Assembly (NCBI GenBank): GCA_937951455.1 | Contig: CALFBU010000127.1 | Location: forward strand, 1-18,543 | Origin: an uncultured Rhizobiaceae group bacterium | Lineage (GTDB): Bacteria; Pseudomonadota; Alphaproteobacteria; Rhizobiales; Rhizobiaceae | Length of the DNA stretch: 18,543 bases | Direction of reading: 5' to 3' | Shown here: in pieces, positions 13,962 through 18,543 of the stretch | Layout: each line of letters starts with the position of its first letter | Position numbering within the stretch: the stretch's first letter is position 1 | The notes under the pieces: generated by a model | The model's input: the letters and a program-made list of their open reading frames with translations, nothing else | Told to the model about the DNA's origin: nothing | Database searches by the model: none | Program-made: the position numbers and the translations under genes

Positions 13962-14771
13962 TTATTGCGCTTGAGACGCAGTGTCACCGTCTGTGTTTTT
14001 CAGCAGGTTCCATGCGGATTGTTGCGATAGCATCTGACGAAGAAACTTGATGTTTTCTTCTGCAGCCGCCTGGTCAAGTTCACCGCGCGCCACTTTTTCA
14101 GCTTCCTGGAAGTTTCCTTGAAGGCCAATTACCAGTGCCAGGTTTTGACGCACACGGCTGTCTGCTCTTGGATGTTGAATGGCGCGGCGTAGAAACGTTT
14201 CTGCTCCACGCAGGTCGCCAGTTAGCACGTATGACATGCCGAGGTTTGAAAGGACTGAAGGTTCGTTGGGAACAATATCCAGCGCCTTGCGATATTGAAC
14301 GCGAGCCGCTTCTGATTGATCCAATTGATCCAGAATTGCACCTTGCGCTGAAAATAGACGCCAGTCAGGACGGTCAGGACGTTGCGCGCGCTGAATGACC
14401 TGAAGTGCCTTTTTGAAATTGCCTGTCGCTGCAAGTGATTTGCCATATTCAGACAAAACATCATTGTCTTGCGGGTGCTTGATTACAACTTGCTGCATGA
14501 CAGCAAGCGCTTGTTCATTGCGTCCTGTAGAACGCAGAACGCTAGCGTATTTTACGCCAATGGGCTTGCTTGCAGGATTTCGGTCATATTGACTCCCCAA
14601 AACGGATGCAGCCTGGCGCAGTTCAGGAACCGACATTTGCTCAACCGGTTTGTTTAAGCCTCGAATTGAACCTGTGGAGCGGGGATCCTTTGCACAAGCA
14701 GATATCGCTAAAGTACATGCAAGAGTTAGTATTACTAATCCTGAAGGTCTGTTTTTTGCTTTTTTCTGCAT
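13962..14771 (-). CDS. tadD: TPR-repeat lipoprotein, TadD-like
   Basis: A 269-residue protein with a lipoprotein signal (positively charged start, hydrophobic stretch 11-25, lipobox ISAC with Cys26). An array of tetratricopeptide repeats follows from about residue 66 to 235; recognisable units include RNEQALAVMQQVVIKHPQD, GNFKKALQVIQRAQ, SEAARVQYRKALDIVPNEPS and GDLRGAETFLRRAIQHP. Such TPR lipoproteins, called TadD, are a regular part of Tad loci and are thought to assist secretin assembly, much as PilF does in type IV pili. Here it is on the opposite strand to the cpa operon and is separated from tadC by the riboswitch and ribH. No good ribosome-binding site is seen before the ATG at 14771. 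The TPR lipoprotein call is firm; the TadD role is inferred from the neighbourhood. Confidence 0.82.
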   Translation of the reverse strand: MQKKAKNRPSGLVILTLACTLAISACAKDPRSTGSIRGLNKPVEQMSVPELRQAASVLGSQYDRNPASKPIGVKYASVLRSTGRNEQALAVMQQVVIKHPQDNDVLSEYGKSLAATGNFKKALQVIQRAQRPDRPDWRLFSAQGAILDQLDQSEAARVQYRKALDIVPNEPSVLSNLGMSYVLTGDLRGAETFLRRAIQHPRADSRVRQNLALVIGLQGNFQEAEKVARGELDQAAAEENIKFLRQMLSQQSAWNLLKNTDGDTASQAQ

Positions 14772-14897
14772 GGGACTCTGTCGCTTTCAACTCACACGGT
14801 TCATATTAAGAAAAACTGATTCTTTAATAAATAATCTGTTAACCCTAATGCTTCGTTAATTTCCTCAAGTTGAGGCCTTCAATCAGTGGAGAAAAAT

Positions 14898-16247
14898 ATG
14901 CAAGAATTGCCAATCGCCGTAACCAAGTCCAAGTCGGTGCCTGTTCATATCATTAGCGATGTAAAAGACCTCTCGGCTGAACAAAAAGTATGGGCAAAGA
15001 CAAATGGGTTCAAAGCGCAAACGGGAAGCGTGCTTTTGTTTGCCAATATTAAAGGCGGTTTGGAAAGAGTGTTTTTCGGCAAAAGCAATCAACCACTCGA
15101 CACAGGCAAGCTCGCTTCAACTCTGCCCGCAGGAAATTATCATTTTGAAGGTGAGATGGACGATGCGCATTTATCTAGCCTTGGCTGGATGTTGGGCGCT
15201 TATCGATTTTCAAAATATAATAACAAGAAAGATCAGGATGCGAAGCTGGTTTTGCCAGAAGGTGTTGATGCACAAGATTTGATACGAGAAGTTGAAGCCA
15301 GTTATCTTGCTCGCGACCTCATCAACACGCCTGCCAATGACATGGGGCCTGATGCGCTTGAAAAAACCATTCGCACAATTGCGCGAAAATTCAAGGCGCA
15401 AGTCTCCGTCATCAAGGGCGATGCGCTTTTGAAAAAGAATTTTCCCATGATCCATGCCGTTGGTCGTGCAAGCGTTGATGCGCCGCGCTTGATTGATCTT
15501 AAATGGGGAAATGCCAAACACCCGAAAGTAACCCTTGTGGGCAAGGGCGTTATTTTTGACAGTGGTGGACTTAATATCAAGCCTGGAAACTCAATGGCCT
15601 TGATGAAGAAAGACATGGGCGGAGCGGCAAACACCATTGCGCTGGCGCGAATGATTATGGACGCAAAATTGCCCGTGCGTCTGCGCTTGCTTGTGCCAGC
15701 TGTGGAAAATGCAATTTCCGGCAATGCATTCAGACCGGGCGACATCCTGCCAAGTCGCAAAGGCATATCCGTTGAGATTGGTAACACCGATGCTGAAGGA
15801 CGCTTGATCCTGGGCGATGCACTTGCACTGGGTGATGAAGAAAAGCCGGACCTGATGATTGACATGGCAACGCTGACAGGGGCTGCACGTGTTGCCCTTG
15901 GGCCGGACCTGCCGCCATTTTATACCGATGATGAAGAACTGGCGCAGGCCGTATCGCAAACCTCCATGGATGTCTTCGACCCGCTATGGCAAATGCCGCT
16001 TTGGGATCCCTATCAAAAGATGCTCTCGTCAAAAGTTGCTGATGTGAACCATATTTCCACTGGCGGTTTTGCAGGCTCGATTACGGCTGCTCTTTTCTTG
16101 TCGCGCTTCGTAGAGAATGCAAAATCCTGGGCGCATTTTGATATCTATGGTTGGACACCCACCGCCAAACCCTGGATGCCAGTGGGCGGCGAAGCTCAAG
16201 GCATCAGAACGCTTTTTGAAGTGATCAAAAACAAATACTGGATTTGA
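14898..16247 (+). CDS. Leucyl aminopeptidase family protein (M17)
   Basis: A 449-residue cytosolic metallopeptidase of family M17 that removes N-terminal residues from peptides. The start is the ATG at 14898 with GGAG six bases upstream; an in-frame GTG at 14886 contains part of that site and is unlikely. The catalytic C-terminal domain is complete: metal ligands Lys216 and Asp221 in VGKGVIFDSGG, Asp239 in MKKDMGGAAN, Asp298 and Glu300 in the family signature NTDAEGRLILGDAL, and Arg302. The N-terminal domain is short and divergent, as in the 'leucyl aminopeptidase family' proteins of alphaproteobacteria that differ from classical PepA. The stop codon touches a 16-bp palindrome, and a MarR-type regulator follows after 33 bases, so the three downstream genes may share control. 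Confidence 0.93.
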   Translation: MQELPIAVTKSKSVPVHIISDVKDLSAEQKVWAKTNGFKAQTGSVLLFANIKGGLERVFFGKSNQPLDTGKLASTLPAGNYHFEGEMDDAHLSSLGWMLGAYRFSKYNNKKDQDAKLVLPEGVDAQDLIREVEASYLARDLINTPANDMGPDALEKTIRTIARKFKAQVSVIKGDALLKKNFPMIHAVGRASVDAPRLIDLKWGNAKHPKVTLVGKGVIFDSGGLNIKPGNSMALMKKDMGGAANTIALARMIMDAKLPVRLRLLVPAVENAISGNAFRPGDILPSRKGISVEIGNTDAEGRLILGDALALGDEEKPDLMIDMATLTGAARVALGPDLPPFYTDDEELAQAVSQTSMDVFDPLWQMPLWDPYQKMLSSKVADVNHISTGGFAGSITAALFLSRFVENAKSWAHFDIYGWTPTAKPWMPVGGEAQGIRTLFEVIKNKYWI

Positions 16248-16262
16248 TTTCGTTAACGAAAT
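16247..16262. promoter_or_regulatory. 16-bp perfect palindrome, candidate MarR operator
   Basis: ATTTCGTTAACGAAAT is a perfect 16-bp palindrome. It begins on the last base of the aminopeptidase stop codon and ends 18 bases before the marR ATG. MarR-family dimers usually bind palindromes of about this size near their own promoter. No T tract follows, so it is not a terminator. Function is inferred from position and symmetry. Confidence 0.55.
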
Positions 16263-16280
16263 GAAGTTACACTTGGCGAC

Positions 16281-16631
16281 ATGACCAGTCTTAAGATCAC
16301 TTCAGGACAAGCCTTGAAATTGTGGCATCAAGTGGGTGTCGCGCTGGTGCAGGATGGCGATAAGGATTTAACCCAGAGACAGATGGCAATTCTGCTGATT
16401 GTCTATTTGGAAACCCCACCCCATACTGTTCGAGGTCTGGCTTCTCATCTGGGCGTTACTAAACCCGTCATCACAAGGGCGTTGGACACGATGGGCAAGA
16501 TGAATCTGGTTAGTCGTCGCCGCGATGAAAACGATAAGCGCAACGTTGTCATCAGCAGAACGGTGGAAGGCGCGCTCTATTTGGAAAAACTGGCAGATTT
16601 AATCTCGCAAAAAGCGGAAAAAATTTCATGA
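16281..16631 (+). CDS. MarR-family winged-helix transcriptional regulator
   Basis: A 116-residue protein with a winged-helix fold: a helix containing LTQRQMAILLIVYLE (30-44), the helix-turn-helix at about 48-72 (HTVRGLASHLGVTKPVITRALDTM, given in two parts: HTVRGLASHLG and VTKPVITRALDTM) and a wing with RRDENDKRNVVIS (80-92) carrying the MarR-type Asp-x-Arg pattern. It is shorter than most MarR proteins (about 140-150), mainly for lack of a long C-terminal dimerisation helix. There is no clear ribosome-binding site before the ATG; a seven-codon frame at 16261-16284 ends in an ATGA overlap with it. Its own stop overlaps the next ATG by four bases, coupling it to the NlpC/P60 gene. The targets are probably local; the ligand is unknown. 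Confidence 0.82.
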   Translation: MTSLKITSGQALKLWHQVGVALVQDGDKDLTQRQMAILLIVYLETPPHTVRGLASHLGVTKPVITRALDTMGKMNLVSRRRDENDKRNVVISRTVEGALYLEKLADLISQKAEKIS

Positions 16632-17479
16632 CTACACAATTGCCTACGCTTAACCCTTTGGACCGACGTTTGAACATCTTGGATGAAAACGGCAAAGCGG
16701 TTCAATCCAAGGGTAAACCAGCACGTATCAAGGTCGCATTCACAGAGCTTCGGGCAAAGCCTGAGAGAAACTGCGCCATCGATACGCAGCTGATGTTTGG
16801 TGAAGATGTCCTGGTTCATTCTGAAATCAAGGGCTGGGCGTTAGTGCAGGCAGAACGTGATCAATATGTAGGCTGGTTGGAAGCAAAAACGCTTGAATAT
16901 GATTACAGCCCGATTAACCACCTGGTGTCCGTGCCGCGCACTTTTTTGTATCCGGAAGCGGACATGAAATTCCCTCACAAAGGCATGCGCTCGATGGGGA
17001 CAGGGCTTGTGGTCGTGGGCAGCGAAACAAGACGCGGAACCGATTATAAAATCCTTGAGACAGGCGAAGCCGTCATCGCCAAACACATTCGCCCAAAAGG
17101 CGAGCACGAAACAGATTACGTTGCAGTTGCAGAAACACTAATCCGAACCCCATACCTCTGGGCAGGCACAACCGCCTTCGGGATCGATTGCTCAGGGCTG
17201 GTAAAACTAGCCATGTTCATGTGCGGTCAAAGTGTGCTTCGAGACTCAGACATGCAAGCCGCCACCATCGGCAATATAATCGACGCAGGCGAAAACTTCG
17301 AGAATGTACAGCGCGGCGATCTGATCTTCTGGCGCGGCCATGTAGGCATCGCGCAAGGCGATGGCCTGCTCCTCCACGCCAACGGCAACAGCATGGACGT
17401 AACTTCAGAACCACTCCTGCCAGCGATTGAACGCATAGCCTATTTATACGAAAAGCCTACCGGGGTCAGGCGAGTTTGA
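16628..17479 (+). CDS. NlpC/P60-family peptidoglycan hydrolase with SH3-like domains
   Basis: A 283-residue protein. The C-terminal third is an NlpC/P60 cysteine peptidase: GIDCSGLV with catalytic Cys188, FWRGHVGIA with His238 and LLLHANG with His250 as the third polar residue. Before it lie two SH3b-like segments (about 35-95 and 100-160; VAFTELRAKPERN, YVGWLEAKTLEY), which usually bind cell-wall peptides. These enzymes cut gamma-D-Glu-diaminopimelate bonds in peptidoglycan stems. No classical signal peptide is visible, so it may act on imported wall peptides in the cytoplasm, which would fit its neighbour, a cytosolic aminopeptidase; this link is inference. It overlaps the MarR gene by ATGA and must be translated together with it. 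Confidence 0.9.
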   Translation: MTTQLPTLNPLDRRLNILDENGKAVQSKGKPARIKVAFTELRAKPERNCAIDTQLMFGEDVLVHSEIKGWALVQAERDQYVGWLEAKTLEYDYSPINHLVSVPRTFLYPEADMKFPHKGMRSMGTGLVVVGSETRRGTDYKILETGEAVIAKHIRPKGEHETDYVAVAETLIRTPYLWAGTTAFGIDCSGLVKLAMFMCGQSVLRDSDMQAATIGNIIDAGENFENVQRGDLIFWRGHVGIAQGDGLLLHANGNSMDVTSEPLLPAIERIAYLYEKPTGVRRV

Positions 17480-17498
17480 GGGTGTAAAAACTTCCCTC

Positions 17499-17529
17499 TT
17501 GCATTCTAAGCTCAAAACTTCCATATAAA
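17499..17529 (+). promoter_or_regulatory. Candidate promoter of the SRP RNA gene
   Basis: TTGCAT (17499-17504) and TATAAA (17524-17529) stand upstream of the SRP RNA. The spacer is 19 bases, longer than ideal, but the -10-like hexamer ends only a few bases before the predicted RNA 5' end near 17533, which is the position a stable-RNA promoter should have. Confidence 0.45.
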
Positions 17530-17532
17530 TCT

Positions 17533-17635
17533 CGGAAGATTGGTGATGGACGAGTTCCTTGGCCAATGGGTCAGATCCGGAAGGAAGCAGCCCCGTTAAG
17601 ATTTTACTCGGGTCATCTTATCCAGTCTTCCACTT
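17533..17635 (+). ncRNA. ffs: Signal recognition particle RNA, small bacterial (4.5S) type
   Basis: The universally conserved SRP domain IV is visible: GGTCAGATCCGGAAGGAAGC (17569-17588) followed by AGCCCC, which includes the GGAA tetraloop and the asymmetric loop that bind Ffh. The ends close as a stem: GGAAGATTGG (17534-17543) pairs with CCAGTCTTCC (17622-17631), with one G-U pair. The RNA is about 100 nucleotides, the 4.5S size. A T-rich stretch (ACTTTTCTTT, from about 17632) may serve as the termination signal. It lies directly before dnaX, a common order in alphaproteobacteria. The exact ends are approximate. Confidence 0.93.
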
Positions 17636-17707
17636 TTCTTTGTGACAATTATATTCCCTTGCAGATTCTCCTATGTCTCTAGCGTAAGTTTGCGCTATAA
17701 CTTCTCC

Positions 17708-18543
17708 ATGAGTGAAGAAACATCCGCCCAACCCTACCGCGTGCTTGCACGAAAATACCGCCCGCAGAACTTTGATGATCTGATCGGGCAAGAGCCTATG
17801 GTGCAGACGCTATCCAATGCGTTCAAAAGCGGTCGCATTGCGCAAGCCTACATGCTGACGGGTGTTCGAGGCGTGGGCAAGACCACAACCGCGCGCATTC
17901 TGGCGCGTGCGCTCAACTATAAAAAAGAAGGCGTCGATCAGGCAACCATTGATCTGGCTGAAGAAGGCGAGCATTGCCGCGCCATCATCGAAGGCCGTCA
18001 CATGGACATCATCGAAATGGATGCGGCGTCGAATACCGGCATTGATGACATGCGCGACCTGATTGAGTCTGCGCAATATCGCCCGGCAACAGCGCGATAT
18101 AAAGTCTACATCATCGATGAGGTGCACATGCTTTCCAAGAGTGCCTTCAATGGTTTGTTAAAAACACTGGAAGAGCCGCCTGAACATGTGAAGTTCATTT
18201 TCGCAACGACTGAAATTCGCAAAGTCCCTGTAACCGTGCTTTCGAGATGTCAGCGGTTTGACCTCCGCCGCATTGATGCGGGAAACTTAACGGATCATCT
18301 TGGCAAAATCTGTGAGTTGGAAAATGTCAAAGCGGAAACCGATGCGCTGGCCATGGTTGCCCGTGCTGCAGACGGCTCGGTGCGTGATGCGCTTTCCATG
18401 CTGGATCAGGCTATAGCCCATGGTGCAGGCGATGGAGGTGACGGCATTACCGCTGAGACCATGCGTGATATGTTGGGTCTGTCAGACCGAGCACGCATTG
18501 TGGATCTCTTCGAATACATCATGAAGGGTGACATTGCTTCCGC
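17708..18543 (+). CDS. dnaX: DNA polymerase III subunits gamma and tau (5' part, cut by window)
   Basis: The frame is open from the ATG at 17708 to the window edge, covering 278 complete codons of a protein usually around 600 residues. It is the clamp-loader ATPase. Landmarks are YRVLARKYRPQNFDDLIGQE near the start, P-loop GVRGVGKTT (52-60), Walker B IIDEVHML (135-142), EMDAASNTGIDDMRDL (103-118), LLKTLEEPPEHVKFIFATTE and the arginine-finger segment LSRCQRF. The zinc-binding region keeps only one Cys (Cys90) of the usual four; such loss is common in alphaproteobacterial DnaX and does not suggest a pseudogene. No clear ribosome-binding site precedes the ATG. Whether a frameshift site producing gamma exists lies beyond the window. 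Confidence 0.96.
   Translation, partial: MSEETSAQPYRVLARKYRPQNFDDLIGQEPMVQTLSNAFKSGRIAQAYMLTGVRGVGKTTTARILARALNYKKEGVDQATIDLAEEGEHCRAIIEGRHMDIIEMDAASNTGIDDMRDLIESAQYRPATARYKVYIIDEVHMLSKSAFNGLLKTLEEPPEHVKFIFATTEIRKVPVTVLSRCQRFDLRRIDAGNLTDHLGKICELENVKAETDALAMVARAADGSVRDALSMLDQAIAHGAGDGGDGITAETMRDMLGLSDRARIVDLFEYIMKGDIAS

Noticed and set aside
14863..14875. Possible SoxR-type operator (CCTCAAGTT...TTGAGG)
   Set aside because: The arms resemble a SoxR box, but they meet with a single central base instead of the longer centre, and no -35/-10 pair flanks it with the 19-20 base spacing of MerR-family promoters.
15302..15865. 187-codon minus-strand frame inside the aminopeptidase gene
   Set aside because: It is long only because the overlapping gene is strongly coding; the plus-strand protein carries all M17 ligands in this stretch.
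17788..18030. Loss of zinc-finger cysteines in DnaX as a sign of a broken gene
   Set aside because: The frame is intact, the ATPase motifs are complete, and a degenerate zinc site is usual in alphaproteobacterial DnaX.
17862..18062. 66-codon plus-strand frame within dnaX
   Set aside because: It is a different frame of the same strand inside a clearly coding P-loop ATPase region.

Overview
The window looks like chromosomal DNA of an alphaproteobacterium, most likely of the Rhizobiales/Hyphomicrobiales and with rather AT-rich DNA for that group. The reasons are: a Tad/Flp pilus locus in the order seen in the ctpABCDEFGHI clusters of Agrobacterium-type bacteria; a type-2 lumazine synthase (RibH2) behind an FMN riboswitch, as in Brucella and Mesorhizobium; and a small SRP RNA directly upstream of a dnaX whose zinc-finger cysteines are mostly missing, as in many alphaproteobacteria. 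This placement rests on protein resemblance and gene order recalled from memory; no database search was made.

Layout. Positions 1-500 (minus, cut by the window edge) hold a membrane-anchored retropepsin-like aspartic protease. At 699-1664 (+) lies an orphan PhnD-like periplasmic binding protein. It converges on two TadE-family minor pseudopilin genes (minus, 1695-3035). Next come a small secreted protein resembling the secretin N-terminal domain (minus, 3221-3700, with its own terminator) and a gene-free control region (3701-4081). The Flp pilin gene (4082-4240) ends at a strong terminator. The prepilin peptidase cpaA (4436-4954) has a second terminator, and cpaB-cpaC-cpaD-cpaE-cpaF-tadB-tadC (5145-13161) runs to a third. 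The assembly proteins thus form a nearly complete machine: pilin, peptidase, periplasmic CpaB, outer-membrane secretin CpaC with lipoprotein CpaD, localisation ATPase CpaE, motor ATPase CpaF and the TadB/TadC inner-membrane platform. The TadD-like TPR lipoprotein lies further on (minus, 13962-14771), separated from tadC by riboswitch-controlled ribH.

The right end is housekeeping: an M17 leucyl aminopeptidase (14898-16247), a short MarR-type regulator overlapping an NlpC/P60 cell-wall hydrolase, the SRP RNA gene, and the first 836 bases of dnaX, cut by the window edge.

Most of this is a recognisable Tad locus. The points most worth a second look are regulatory or domain-level: a 16-bp perfect palindrome in front of marR; a TWAACCA element (CtrA half-site-like) upstream of each of the three Tad transcription units; competing hairpins below the FMN aptamer; an EF-hand-like calcium loop in one pseudopilin; the stand-alone secretin-N-domain protein beside flp; and the orphan binding protein beside the pseudopilins. 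I found no CRISPR array, insertion sequence, tRNA or clear sign of recent horizontal transfer.
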